Part shown: piece after piece, positions 35,238-44,158 of the stretch
Numbering within the stretch: position 1 is the stretch's first letter
How the letters are laid out: the number at the start of each line of letters is the position of its first letter
Assembly (NCBI GenBank): GCA_964388275.1
Contig: CAYLZD010000019.1
Location: forward strand, 1-64,000
Direction: 5' to 3'
Source: JARYLZ01 sp964388275
GTDB lineage: Bacteria; Bacteroidota; Ignavibacteria; SZUA-365
Length of the DNA: 64,000 bases
Notes under the pieces: model-generated
What the model was told of the DNA's origin: nothing
Database searches by the model: none
The model's input: the letters and a program-made list of their open reading frames with translations, nothing else
Position numbers and translations under genes: made by a program

Positions 35238-35594
35238 CTATTTTGCTGTTGCGCGAACCATCGCCGCCACTTGCATGGCGATGTTGACGTTGTGCTCGAA
35301 CGTCAGATTCTTGTGTCTCACGAGATCGATGAGAGTCCCGATGAAACACAGCCCGCCGGTGAACAGGTAAAGCAAACCCATTCCGATCTGATTGAGCAGA
35401 AATCGATGCACGCCGGCCACCACCACGAATCCGAGCAGCGCCGTCAGAAGAATCGTCTGAGGATCCTTACGGCGGGTGTTGTAAACCCCTGCGAACATGC
35501 GAGCTTGCTCGTCGGACATGTCCTTTATCAGTCCCGAGACGAAGGCCATCTCGTCGTCTTCGAGATTTGGAAGAAGCTGGTAGATATTCGGCAT
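35238..35594 (-). CDS. TM2 domain membrane protein
   Basis: This 118-residue protein has a helical N-terminus (MPNIYQLLPNLEDDEMAFVSGLIKDMSDEQARMF) followed by a TM2 module: two helices joined by a short turn (ILLTALLGFVVVAGVHRFLL, IGMGLLYLFTGGLCFIGTLIDL). The N-terminal part resembles regions seen in Bacteroidota TM2 proteins. Its function is unknown. It lies between DUF2752 and uvrA on the minus strand, separated from each by 150-220 bases in which I see no gene. Confidence 0.88.
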   Translation of the reverse strand: MPNIYQLLPNLEDDEMAFVSGLIKDMSDEQARMFAGVYNTRRKDPQTILLTALLGFVVVAGVHRFLLNQIGMGLLYLFTGGLCFIGTLIDLVRHKNLTFEHNVNIAMQVAAMVRATAK

Positions 35595-35746
35595 GATCGG
35601 ACCTGTGTGTGTATTGGCGTGGATTGGTTTCCGGCTTCTATCGCGGCGGGAGCGCCGCCGAAAACCATTCTACGTTTCCGGGCTCGATAAGTTGCGCATC
35701 GTCGCGTCGGAGCGTCTGCCGAGGCCCGCTACAGACCTCAGGGCGT

Positions 35747-36148
35747 TCAGACAAAACGGTTTATCAGCCTTGCGTAACATTCCAGGTTTCGCACTATCCA
35801 GAATGCGAAGACCAGGGAGCCCAAGAAGACTATCAGCCATGCAGGCATGCGGATATCGGGCAGGCGCCCGCCGCCGGTCCGCTCCATGAACCACGACACG
35901 AAAATGTATATCGCCAGCGGCAGAATGATCACGACCAACGGATTCGCTCTCAGAGCCATGACCACTTCCAGATGCAGCAGATGGTGCACGGCCCGCTGCG
36001 TTCCGCAGCCGGGACAGGAATATCCCGTCACGGCGTGAAATGGGCACGGCAGGAATGCTTCAGCGTCGGCAGGATCAAAAAAATAGAACCATGCTGCGAG
36101 AGCCAGCAAAATGCCGACACCCAATACCGTTCGGTTGCGTGTTGACAT
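35747..36148 (-). CDS. DUF2752 membrane protein
   Basis: The 133-residue protein has about four hydrophobic segments and the DUF2752 signature CPFHAVTGYSCPGCGTQRAVHHLLH (cysteine-rich loop after the first helix). The family is widespread in Bacteroidota and Actinobacteria and has no established function; the clustered Cys/His residues could bind a metal. The ATG at 36148 sits only 8 bases past the T-run of a terminator belonging to the upstream gene, and no Shine-Dalgarno is visible. Confidence 0.87.
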   Translation of the reverse strand: MSTRNRTVLGVGILLALAAWFYFFDPADAEAFLPCPFHAVTGYSCPGCGTQRAVHHLLHLEVVMALRANPLVVIILPLAIYIFVSWFMERTGGGRLPDIRMPAWLIVFLGSLVFAFWIVRNLECYARLINRFV

Positions 36149-36155
36149 GATGTCG

Positions 36156-36188
36156 AAAAAAGAACGGGGGACCCTGAGCCATCCCCCG
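36156..36188 (-). terminator. Rho-independent terminator after the DUF5684-like gene
   Basis: Read on the minus strand, CGGGGGA pairs with TCCCCCG around a 10-base loop, followed by TTCTTTTTTC. It lies 19 bases past the DUF5684-like stop and directly upstream of the DUF2752 ATG. Confidence 0.7.
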
Positions 36189-36206
36189 CTTATTCCGACG
36201 GAAACG

Positions 36207-36623
36207 TCAACTGGAAATGCCTGCCGGCCCCGCGCTCGGGCCTGTATATTCGGCGTCACCGAAAGCAAGTATCGGCAGAAACACTATGCCGAGAAGTATC
36301 AGACCGACGCCGAAACCGGCGCTCTTTCCGAAAACCTTGGCCAACTCCAGGTATACTATGATCGCTACTACGATGTTGACGCAGGGGATGAGCATCAGAA
36401 TTATCCACCACACCGGTTTGCCGACCACCTCGAGCAGCACGATGATGTTGTAAATGGGTACTATGGCGGCCCATCCCGGTTTTCCGGCCTTTTCAAACAC
36501 CTTCCAGAAACAGATTATCATGAAGGCGATAATCACCAGGTACACTATGAGCATACCTACGCCGAGGCCCGCGAAAAGCCCCGCGCTTTCCTCCATGTAC
36601 TGATACGAATACTCTTCCTGCAT
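36207..36623 (-). CDS. DUF5684-like small membrane protein
   Basis: The 138-residue protein has four hydrophobic segments and the DUF5684-type core KAGKPGWAAIVPIYNIIVLLEVVGKPVWWIILMLIPCVNIVV. It is known only as a membrane protein family often annotated near signal-peptidase-like proteins; its role is unknown. The start at 36623 is supported by a strong AGGAGG ribosome binding site, and the open frame before it is not coding. A terminator follows its stop. Confidence 0.85.
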   Translation of the reverse strand: MQEEYSYQYMEESAGLFAGLGVGMLIVYLVIIAFMIICFWKVFEKAGKPGWAAIVPIYNIIVLLEVVGKPVWWIILMLIPCVNIVVAIIVYLELAKVFGKSAGFGVGLILLGIVFLPILAFGDAEYTGPSAGPAGISS

Positions 36624-36847
36624 GGAAACCTCCTGTGAGTATGAATGAAGCGTGGAGAGAAATATTTTTTCTTTACGCTCTGCCCGGAAGCATCGCCCCG
36701 CTGAAAGGGCAATCTGTGCATCCATTTAACGATTGGCTGTGCCGAAAATACAAAAAAACATTAAAACATAGGCACAGCACAATCCGGCGACGCGACGTCG
36801 AAGTTGTCTTTCTCTGTTTGAAAAGCAGGCGTTTCGTATCTTGCTTC
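36624..36847. promoter_or_regulatory. Divergent intergenic region (DUF5684-like / M23 peptidase)
   Basis: This 224-base gap lies between diverging genes. It holds the AGGAGG site of the minus-strand gene and an A-rich stretch around 36740-36775. TATCTTG at 36837-36843 resembles a -10 element but is so close to the ATG at 36848 that it would give an almost leaderless message or favour the Met at 36866. No RNA gene is seen. Confidence 0.3.
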
Positions 36848-37609
36848 ATGCGCCTATTCACCTTTATGGCCGTATCCTTACTCCCTGCAATCTCATCCCC
36901 GCAGACTCCGCCCCCGGACAGGATGTCGATTGCAGCCGTGAATCGGCTGTTCCTCGATATCTACGAGCTCCGGATAGACAGAGCGGCGGCTAAAAAACGC
37001 GTGAAGGAAGCGCATTCTTTTCTCATTGCGTATTGCAGGGAGAACAAGGTCCCGCGTTTCTCCGCGAAAGATTGGGTTTTCCCTGTGCGCGGCTATACAC
37101 AGGCGGCGATAGGAGGCAGCAGGGGCGAAGGTTACCGCGGCGCGGGAGCATACGACTTCTTCTCCGGAAATTCCCATGGAGGACATCCCGCGCACGACAT
37201 ATTCATACGCGACCGGAATTTCGACGAGCTCGACGACCGCGGCGCAACGCCCGTCGACGTGCTCTCCGTCTCCGGCGGCCTGGTGATCTGCGTGAATCCG
37301 GCATGGACGGCGGACAGCATGGATTCAAAGCGCATACAGCCGATACGCGGAGGCATATACGTCTGGGTTTACGATCCGGCAAGCGACAGGCTTTTCTACT
37401 ACGCTCATCTGCGCTCGGCATGCTGCGGGCCGGGCATGAACGTCAAGCCCGGCGACAAACTGGGCGAGATCGGACGGACCGGTAAAAACGCCGTGCCGAA
37501 ACGTTCGCCCACGCATCTCCATTTCATGTGCCTCTCGTTTCGAGACGGAAATCCGAAACCCGTCGATATCTATTCGGATCTCCTGCGCGCTGAAGTCGTC
37601 TCCCGATAG
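36848..37609 (+). CDS. M23-family (LytM-type) peptidase, exported
   Basis: The 253-residue protein starts with a signal peptide (about 1-22) and carries an M23 domain. The zinc ligands are visible: HPAHDIFIRD (His-x3-Asp) and THLHFMC (His-x-His), with the typical turn GMNVKPGDKLGEIGRTG between them. M23 enzymes cut peptidoglycan cross-bridges or act on pilus and surface proteins. The catalytic core has a longer insertion than usual (about 140-175). The start could also be Met7 (36866). A NusG_II gene follows after 16 bases. Confidence 0.88.
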   Translation: MRLFTFMAVSLLPAISSPQTPPPDRMSIAAVNRLFLDIYELRIDRAAAKKRVKEAHSFLIAYCRENKVPRFSAKDWVFPVRGYTQAAIGGSRGEGYRGAGAYDFFSGNSHGGHPAHDIFIRDRNFDELDDRGATPVDVLSVSGGLVICVNPAWTADSMDSKRIQPIRGGIYVWVYDPASDRLFYYAHLRSACCGPGMNVKPGDKLGEIGRTGKNAVPKRSPTHLHFMCLSFRDGNPKPVDIYSDLLRAEVVSR

Positions 37610-37625
37610 TCCGGTTTGAGCTGAA

Positions 37626-38264
37626 ATGGACAGGCGGCAGTTTTTCAAGTTCGGTCTTGCCGGTTTCCGGGATGCGGCCATAGAATCGGCGCCCGGTATT
37701 GTAAAACCGGTTTTGAAACGCCGGACTCTCGATCTGAGCATATTGACACAGCGGCCCGAAGCGGCCGAATCATTGTGCGAGGAACTACTTCGCAGTCATT
37801 TCGGCGAACGCATGCTGCGATTGAAACAGAGCAGATTTGAAGGCACATTCCCCGGCGGCATTGTCCTTTACGAGAACGGCGTTTGCCGCGATCATCGCAG
37901 CGGAATTTCACTGCTTGACGGATTGCTCGTACAGCTGGAAAAGGAACTCGGAATTCCTTCGCCGCAAGCCGGTCCCACACTCGTCCGTTTCGTCAATCTC
38001 ACGCCTCCGATGAGCCGCAACGTCGAGATATTTCACAAGGACCGACTCGTGATGACGGTTCCCCTCGCGGAAGACGGCGAATTCGAACTCGCAGGCAGTT
38101 GCGGCGGCATGATTTTCCAGATTGTCAAAGGACGTTTCTCCGTCCTGGCGAGCGAATGCAAGCATCGCACCTGCGAGGGTTTTCCGCCGATTTTTACTCC
38201 GGGCCAGCGGATCATCTGCATTCCGAACGAGGTGACGGCGGCGGTAGGCGCGCTGAAGGGCTGA
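37626..38264 (+). CDS. NusG domain II-containing protein
   Basis: This 212-residue protein ends in a NusG_II-type beta domain (about 128-210). Features include VEIFHKDRLVMTVPLAEDGEF, then GMIFQIVKGRFSVLASECKHRTCEGFPPIFTPGQRIICIPNEV, with the conserved SxCxxxxC pattern and 'PGQ.I.C.PN'. The first 125 residues are unrecognised; the N-terminus MDRRQFFKFG resembles a twin-arginine start but no hydrophobic core follows. NusG_II proteins in other bacteria are often small membrane-linked factors near redox genes. The role here is unknown. It follows the M23 gene closely. Confidence 0.72.
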   Translation: MDRRQFFKFGLAGFRDAAIESAPGIVKPVLKRRTLDLSILTQRPEAAESLCEELLRSHFGERMLRLKQSRFEGTFPGGIVLYENGVCRDHRSGISLLDGLLVQLEKELGIPSPQAGPTLVRFVNLTPPMSRNVEIFHKDRLVMTVPLAEDGEFELAGSCGGMIFQIVKGRFSVLASECKHRTCEGFPPIFTPGQRIICIPNEVTAAVGALKG

Positions 38265-38392
38265 GCGCGGGCGCGAATATTAACTGTCGGACTTGTTGTT
38301 TATCTTTCAATCCGGAAAGGTGGTATGTTGCCCCCTTTTCCGTCCTCACTGCCCGATAAAAAACGCCCGCGTGGAATTCGAGTTTCAGTAAC

Positions 38393-39862
38393 GTGTCGAA
38401 AAAGATTGTGTTGCGTCTACAGCTCGCGCTGGTCATCACCGCTTCAGCGGCGCTGACAACCGCCGCGTTGTCACAAAGCGTAGGGACGATTCCCGTCGAC
38501 ACATCCTACGCATCTCCGGGCAGGACAGGATTCGGCCTTCGCGTAGGAGCGGTTCACTTTTCCGGCGATGTGAAGGATGCTCTCGATTTTTCCGGAGCGA
38601 AAACTCCATTTCACGCCGGCGCCGATCTGCTGTTCCATTCGCGTCTTTGGCAGTCGATCGAAGGAAAAAACGCCATGCGCTTCGGCCTGGAAGCATCCGC
38701 GGGTTACCGCCTGCTGAAGGGCGTTCATACGGATTACGAATTTCGCACGTCGGTATACCCGATCAGTTTATCCTTTACGATTGAATTCTACTCGGCGGCG
38801 GCCCTGCGACCTTTCGTGTCGGTCGGCGCCGGGGCGTTGCCCTACAACCTGGAAGTTCTCAAATCCTCGCTGCAGGGACAGCGCAGGGAGCAGGGGATCG
38901 CTCCGGAGAGCGGCGTCGCCTTCTGGATGCCGTTGCGCGCGGGTTTGCGTTTCGCGATTTCACCTGCTCTGGATCTCCACGTTTCGTTCGAGCGTTCCGT
39001 CAGCCTGTCCGACAGAATCGACGGAATCGTCACCAAGGATCTCGATTGGATGAACGACAATTTCGAAAGCCTCATGCTCGGATTCACCTGGTATTTCCTG
39101 GGCGAGAAATCTTCCGATCCTTACGGCAGAATAGTATTCGCTCTACCCGATCCACCGAAACCGGACAAGCCGGCCGACAGCGACGGCGACGGATTGTCGG
39201 ATAACGATGAGCTTCATGATCATAAAACGGATCCGTTCAGCAAGGACACCGACGGGGATGGCTTAAGTGATGGAGACGAAGTGCTGTTGTATCAAAGCAA
39301 GCCGCTTCTGGCCGATTCCGACGGCGACGGTCTTCCCGACGGCAGAGAAGTCGCCCTCGGCACGAGTCTCAATAACAGAGATACTGACGGCGACGGATTC
39401 TCCGACAGCGCCGACGACTGCCCTACCAAAGCCGAAACCGTCAACGGCTACCGGGACGAGGATGGCTGCCCGGACGAAGCAGAGAGGGGCGAATTCATTT
39501 TTACACGACTAGGCGAGGTTCTGATTCTCGAAAACATCGAATTCGAGACAGGAAAAGCGATTCTGCTTCCGCGTTCTTACGAGACTCTGGATAAAATTAC
39601 ACGGAGTTTAACGGTAAATCCAAAGGTCCACATAGAAGTCCGGGGCCATACAGACAGCACGGGCTCGAACGAAGCAAACATGCTGCTGTCTCTCAGACGC
39701 GCCGAATCGATACGCAACTACTTGGTATCGAAAGGGATAGAGAACAGCCGGATAACCGTTTTGGGCTTAGGCCCCTCTCAACCCATCTCGCCTAACGACA
39801 CGCCCGCAGGGCGGCAGCGCAACCGCAGAATAGAATTCCGGATCACGAAAACCGGCGAGTAG
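38393..39862 (+). CDS. OmpA-family outer-membrane protein with thrombospondin type 3 repeats
   Basis: The 489-residue protein has four parts. A signal peptide (about 1-27) precedes a beta-barrel of about 230 residues. A calcium-binding type 3 repeat region (about 263-361) carries four DxDxDG units such as DSDGDGLSDNDE and a DDCP...DGCPD end. A C-terminal OmpA peptidoglycan-binding domain (about 370-489) has GHTDSTG (Asp421) and LSLRRA (Arg436). It should link the outer membrane to the cell wall. The start is GTG at 38393. A related but diverged copy lies 0.9 kb downstream. Confidence 0.93.
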   Translation: MSKKIVLRLQLALVITASAALTTAALSQSVGTIPVDTSYASPGRTGFGLRVGAVHFSGDVKDALDFSGAKTPFHAGADLLFHSRLWQSIEGKNAMRFGLEASAGYRLLKGVHTDYEFRTSVYPISLSFTIEFYSAAALRPFVSVGAGALPYNLEVLKSSLQGQRREQGIAPESGVAFWMPLRAGLRFAISPALDLHVSFERSVSLSDRIDGIVTKDLDWMNDNFESLMLGFTWYFLGEKSSDPYGRIVFALPDPPKPDKPADSDGDGLSDNDELHDHKTDPFSKDTDGDGLSDGDEVLLYQSKPLLADSDGDGLPDGREVALGTSLNNRDTDGDGFSDSADDCPTKAETVNGYRDEDGCPDEAERGEFIFTRLGEVLILENIEFETGKAILLPRSYETLDKITRSLTVNPKVHIEVRGHTDSTGSNEANMLLSLRRAESIRNYLVSKGIENSRITVLGLGPSQPISPNDTPAGRQRNRRIEFRITKTGE

Positions 39863-40041
39863 CAAATCCCAGAGCTTCCAATGTTCACATTTGGTGCTGG
39901 CTTTCAGGTTGTTCCATTTCTGAACAGCGATATATGAGGTGGCTCCATTGTTTTTTATCTACTTATTTATCATTTAATCATGGCCCATTTTTTGTATTGA
40001 TATTCTTACATCAATCGAAAGTACTGAGACGGGACATTTAT

Positions 40042-40542
40042 ATGATACAGACGGGCTTGAAAATAGTAATTGCGGGCGCGTTGTTAATGAGTTTGAGTTC
40101 GCTTGCGCCGGCTCAAGAGTCATTCGTGGGTGCTTTGACTTCGTTGAAACCGCGAGTTGATGAGAATTCAGCACTTGCATACATCCATCAGCTTCCCATA
40201 CTACCCGGCGACATTTCCCGGCTGACACAGGGCGAAGTCTCCGTTATTGAAGAAGCTCTCAGGCAGAATTCACATATCTCCGGCAATCAGTTCTACATAT
40301 TATTCGGCGATCCGGTACGCCTTCGCCGCATATCCACTTTTCCCCTGCGGAACTCAACGTATTCGTTCAATATTCCTCCCAAGAGCAAAATCATTTGCGC
40401 TCGTATGTCGGGCGGCGCGGTGGCGGATTTCTCTTCCGTCGAGAACAGCGCGAATGACTGGCTGAAGGTATCGGGAGTAGCCTCTCAAAACGGCTTCATT
40501 TTCAAGGCGACAACGGAACCGGTGTCCACGGGAGCTTTTTAA
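40042..40542 (+). CDS. Small secreted protein of unknown function
   Basis: The 166-residue product from ATG 40042 has a signal peptide (core IVIAGALLMSLSSLAPAQ). The mature region has no recognised domain; it is mixed charged/polar with a probable beta-strand region in the second half (YSFNIPPKSKIICARMSGGAVADF). Longer upstream frames do not give a better signal. It lies between the two OmpA/TSP3 paralogs and is followed by a strong terminator, so it ends a transcription unit. Confidence 0.7.
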   Translation: MIQTGLKIVIAGALLMSLSSLAPAQESFVGALTSLKPRVDENSALAYIHQLPILPGDISRLTQGEVSVIEEALRQNSHISGNQFYILFGDPVRLRRISTFPLRNSTYSFNIPPKSKIICARMSGGAVADFSSVENSANDWLKVSGVASQNGFIFKATTEPVSTGAF

Positions 40543-40574
40543 CCGGTTGTGAAAGTGTTGAAACAACCTGCTTG

Positions 40575-40599
40575 AGCCCGGTGCAAACCGGGCTTTTTT
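40575..40599 (+). terminator. Strong rho-independent terminator
   Basis: AGCCCGGT and ACCGGGCT form a perfect 8-bp stem with a GCAA tetraloop, followed directly by a run of T. It is 33 bases after the stop of the small secreted protein gene and closes the first half of the OmpA region. Confidence 0.92.
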
Positions 40600-40797
40600 G
40601 CAGACAACCGGATAAAGAATCCGGGGGGAAGTTTTTGCTGTTTTTTCAAGGCCGGCTGGGGCGACAAGCAGCCGCGTGCAATTTTTTCAGCCCCCCAAAA
40701 GATCCAAGTGTAATAATTTGAGGGCTCTTGCTCGAATTTTACGCTTAAGGCATGGTTTTTGAGCCGTTTAACCCAAAATATCCGTGAGGAGGGATAC

Positions 40798-42315
40798 ATG
40801 CCGTTTGCAAAAGCGAGTGGATTATTACTGTGTTTTCTTGCTTGTTTACCAGCTGATCCGGCTATGCAGGCTCAGCAAGGAGTCGTGGACGCGCATGAAG
40901 TTGAAATTCCCACACGCTTCGCTTCCGGTATTGCCGATAAAAGCATAAGTGTCAGATTTGGATCGGTTCATTTCCGCGGAGATGTGCAGGACGCGACGGC
41001 CTTGCGCGGCACGGAAACGCCTGCCGCGCCCGGAGCGGACTTCTCTTACCGGTCGCTGTTGCACAGGGAGATCGGATCCAACACCGCTGTTCTTCTATAT
41101 CTGGACGCTACCGCGGGTTACCGAGTTTTACGTGCCGGCCATGAGCTTTACTCGTTCCGAACTACCGCATTGCCATTGAGTTGTTCGCTCGGCGCTGAAC
41201 TATATCTGCTGCCTCTGTTCAGACCCGTGATCTCGATTGGCGGAGGATTGATTCCATACAGCTTGTCGGTCCTGAGCCCGGGCGGGAACGTGCAGGGCAT
41301 CGGCCGTCAAACCGGCTCGGGAAACGGCGTCTGCCTCTGGTTCCCTCTGCGTGTGGGCGCCCGGTGTTCGATATTTTCGGATATTGACATCTTCTTCATG
41401 GCAGAGCGCTCCGTGTCAATGTCCGATCGACTGGATGGTATAATTTCGAAACATATCGACTGGCAAAACGACAATTTCGAAATGTTCTCGATAGGAATTT
41501 CGTGGAGGCTTTCCTCGCTTGCGCCGATGCTCCCGCCTCGGCTCGAATCCGCGCAGAGCGAAAGACGAACGCCCGTTCATGGTTTTGACGAAAAACCTCC
41601 ATTCTCCGACGCTTCGGATGTGAGCATCGATTCCGACGAGGACGGGATTCCGGACCGGGATGAGCTGGAATTATTCGGTACGAACGCGTTCTCGCCCGAC
41701 ACCGACGGCGACGGACTTGCCGATCTCGAAGAGATGAGTGTCCATAAAACCTGGCCTCTGATAGCCGATTCCGATGGCGACGGGCTTTCTGACGGCGAAG
41801 AGATCGCCCGCGGATGCAATCCGCGTGACGTGGATACTGACGGGGACGGGATAGCGGATCCTCTTGACAGGTGCCCGACCGAAGCCGAGCACATGAACGG
41901 CTGCGCTGATAGGGACGGCTGTCCCGATTCCTGCGACTCCGACGCGAAAATTTACGTTCCGAAATCAGGATCCGCAGTGCTCGCGGGTGTGGTTTTTGAA
42001 AATGAAAGCGCGGAAATAGCTCCCCACTCGCTACCCGTGCTGGATTCCCTCGCGGCTGCCCTTCGCAAGGCCGGCGGCTATACCTGTACGATCACAGGCC
42101 ATACCGACAGCACGATGGAATTCAACAAAGGACTCACACTGTCCTGGGAACGAGCGCTTGCCGTTAAAAAGCACCTCATGGCCCGGGGTGTGGACGGCGC
42201 TCTGCTGCGTGTCGACGGAAGATCTTCCCTGAATCCCAGGGCGCCGAATACAACTCCCGTGGGACGCTCCGCGAACAGACGAATCGAGCTTTACTTCGTC
42301 GCAAGCGATCGCTGA
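40798..42315 (+). CDS. OmpA-family protein with thrombospondin type 3 repeats (paralog)
   Basis: The 505-residue protein has the same plan as the gene at 38393: signal peptide, barrel, TSP3 repeats (DSDEDGIPDRDE, DTDGDGLADLEE, DSDGDGLSDGEE, DTDGDGIADPLDRCP) and an OmpA domain (GHTDST, LSWERA). Shared barrel phrases such as 'VRFGSVHFRGDVQDA' versus 'RVGAVHFSGDVKDA' and 'ERSVSMSDRLDGI' show common ancestry, with marked divergence. A strong GAGGAGGGAT ribosome binding site supports ATG 40798. A terminator precedes it, so it probably has its own promoter in the 40600-40797 gap. Confidence 0.92.
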   Translation: MPFAKASGLLLCFLACLPADPAMQAQQGVVDAHEVEIPTRFASGIADKSISVRFGSVHFRGDVQDATALRGTETPAAPGADFSYRSLLHREIGSNTAVLLYLDATAGYRVLRAGHELYSFRTTALPLSCSLGAELYLLPLFRPVISIGGGLIPYSLSVLSPGGNVQGIGRQTGSGNGVCLWFPLRVGARCSIFSDIDIFFMAERSVSMSDRLDGIISKHIDWQNDNFEMFSIGISWRLSSLAPMLPPRLESAQSERRTPVHGFDEKPPFSDASDVSIDSDEDGIPDRDELELFGTNAFSPDTDGDGLADLEEMSVHKTWPLIADSDGDGLSDGEEIARGCNPRDVDTDGDGIADPLDRCPTEAEHMNGCADRDGCPDSCDSDAKIYVPKSGSAVLAGVVFENESAEIAPHSLPVLDSLAAALRKAGGYTCTITGHTDSTMEFNKGLTLSWERALAVKKHLMARGVDGALLRVDGRSSLNPRAPNTTPVGRSANRRIELYFVASDR

Positions 42316-42333
42316 ACGCGAAGCTTCCGATGA

Positions 42334-43287
42334 TCAGTCGCCGGCAGCGTCTTCGCTGATTCGGGCGGAATAGAAAATTCCTCGGGCTTCGCGCCGGATT
42401 TCGATGATATCCTCCTCCGACAACCGCTGAAGCAGCAACGCCACCTCGTCGCCCGGCAGACCGAGCACCTGTTCGAGATCCTCGGTTGTGCAGGGACGGA
42501 CTTGTATTGTCGAGATCAACAAATCCCGAACGCTCGAATCTTGCCGCGACGCTTCCGTTACCCCGCGACGGGAAGCCACGATTTCCACGCCGGGTCCGAG
42601 CGAGTGGGCGATCTCGGCAAGACGTTCCGCGGATACCGGGGATATCCAGGACACGGCGCCCGGGCGATCGAGAGTGTTCAGCTGAACACGATTCACTCGA
42701 AGGTCGCGCAGCACATCCTTGAACTTCTCCAGTTCCGCGTGCGTGTCGTTAACTCCGGGTACGAGAAATATCTCCAGCCAGACCCCGCCGTTGTAATCGG
42801 AGCAGAATGTCCGCAAACCATCTATCAAACCCGTGCTCGTGAGCCCACGGGCGGGCCTGTTCAACCGCATGAACACCTCTTCCGAGACCGCATCCAGGGA
42901 TGGAATCACAAGGTCCGCCGCCGAAAGATCGGCTCGAACGTCCTCCCTGCCGAGCAAACTGCTGTTGGTAAGAACCGTCACACGATAGGCGGGATATTCG
43001 TCCTTTAAAAATGTCACGATGCTTCCGATGCCGGAGTGAAGCGTCGGTTCGCCCGATCCGGAAAAAGTCACCGAATCCAGCCTGGGTTTGCGTGACAGGT
43101 ATTCGCGCAGCTCGTCGATCACTTCTCTTGTCGGCGTGTACTCCGCGCGCTCGAGCGTGAGAGCGGCCGTTTTTCCGCACTCGCAGTAAACGCAATTGAA
43201 TGTGCAGCTCTTTCCCGGAGTCAAATCGATCCCCAGCGACACACCGAGACGCCTGCTGGGCACCGGTCCGAATAGATGTTTGTACAT
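42334..43287 (-). CDS. Radical SAM protein
   Basis: The 317-residue protein has the radical SAM cluster motif CTFNCVYC (Cys28, Cys32, Cys35) after the family N-terminus MYKHLFGPVPSRRLGVSLGID. TFSGSGEPTLH then matches the SAM-binding GEP motif. The C-terminal 80 residues look like a winged-helix domain (STIQVRPCTTEDLEQVLGLPGDEVALLLQRL). This group is found in many anaerobes, usually without an assigned reaction. Met1 of the longer frame (43305) is less likely because GGAG lies at good spacing before 43287. Confidence 0.9.
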   Translation of the reverse strand: MYKHLFGPVPSRRLGVSLGIDLTPGKSCTFNCVYCECGKTAALTLERAEYTPTREVIDELREYLSRKPRLDSVTFSGSGEPTLHSGIGSIVTFLKDEYPAYRVTVLTNSSLLGREDVRADLSAADLVIPSLDAVSEEVFMRLNRPARGLTSTGLIDGLRTFCSDYNGGVWLEIFLVPGVNDTHAELEKFKDVLRDLRVNRVQLNTLDRPGAVSWISPVSAERLAEIAHSLGPGVEIVASRRGVTEASRQDSSVRDLLISTIQVRPCTTEDLEQVLGLPGDEVALLLQRLSEEDIIEIRREARGIFYSARISEDAAGD

Positions 43288-43463
43288 GTCTATGCTCTCC
43301 TGCATCCACTCGAATATATCGATATTTCCGTTTCCCCGGCGGATTCAACGCCCGGCTTCCGGCCGCTGAACCACCGCGCCTACGCAGCGTTCGAATTGCG
43401 CGGCGTGATTCCATATTCCGCTCCGCATGCCTATCTTTCCCTCATAACAGCATACGGCACGCG
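43288..43463. promoter_or_regulatory. Divergent intergenic region (radical SAM / hypB)
   Basis: This 176-base gap separates diverging genes and presumably carries both promoters. The GGAG ribosome binding site of the radical SAM gene is at its left end. There is no room for a hypA gene, which usually precedes hypB. No hairpin or RNA is apparent. Confidence 0.3.
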
Positions 43464-44123
43464 ATGTCCATCATCACTATCGAACACTCCATACTGAAAA
43501 AGAACGACGAGCTCGCGGCCGAGAACAGGCGCGCATTCGCCGAAGACAAGACTTTCGTCATCAACCTTCTCAGCAGCCCCGGGTCCGGTAAAACCAGCCT
43601 CCTGGAAAAAACCGTGGACGCGCTGAAAGGGGAATTGCGCCTCGCCGTGATCGAAGGCGATGTGCAGACCGACAACGACGCAAGACGCATTGCGGCGCAT
43701 AATGTGCCCGTGGCGCAGATCGTGACCAACGGGCTATGCCATCTCGAGGCGGGTCTCGTGCAGCGGGCGCTGCCGCAGCTTCCCCGCCCGCTCGATCTCT
43801 GCATAATCGAGAATGTAGGCAACCTCGTCTGCCCGGCCGGCTACGATCTCGGCGAACACGCTAAAGTCTCCCTGGTGAGCACAACGGAGGGAGACGACAA
43901 GCCGATGAAATATCCCGCCGTTTTCCGCCGCTCCGCCGCGATCATCATTAACAAAACCGATCTTCTTCCCTACGTGCTTTTCGATACGGAAACCTGCATC
44001 GCGCATGCGAGGAGCATCAATCCGGACCTGCTGGCATTCCGCACATCCTGCGCCACCGGCGAAGGGATCAACGAGTGGTGCGAATGGTTGATAACTCGCA
44101 TACAAGCCGTGAAAAACGCGTAG
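43464..44123 (+). CDS. hypB: Hydrogenase/urease nickel incorporation GTPase HypB
   Basis: The 219-residue SIMIBI GTPase delivers nickel during [NiFe]-hydrogenase (or urease) maturation. Walker A SSPGSGKT is at 37-44, followed by IEGDVQTDNDARRI, the internal metal site Cys92-His93 with Cys123 (NGLCHLEAG, NLVCPAGYD) and an NKTD specificity motif. The N-terminal CxxCGC site and His-rich stretch found in some homologs are absent. No hypA, hypC-F or hydrogenase gene is in the window. The next gene, an M24 peptidase, starts 35 bases downstream. Confidence 0.94.
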   Translation: MSIITIEHSILKKNDELAAENRRAFAEDKTFVINLLSSPGSGKTSLLEKTVDALKGELRLAVIEGDVQTDNDARRIAAHNVPVAQIVTNGLCHLEAGLVQRALPQLPRPLDLCIIENVGNLVCPAGYDLGEHAKVSLVSTTEGDDKPMKYPAVFRRSAAIIINKTDLLPYVLFDTETCIAHARSINPDLLAFRTSCATGEGINEWCEWLITRIQAVKNA

Positions 44124-44158
44124 CCGAGACAGCACACCGAAGAAACAGGAACATCCTC

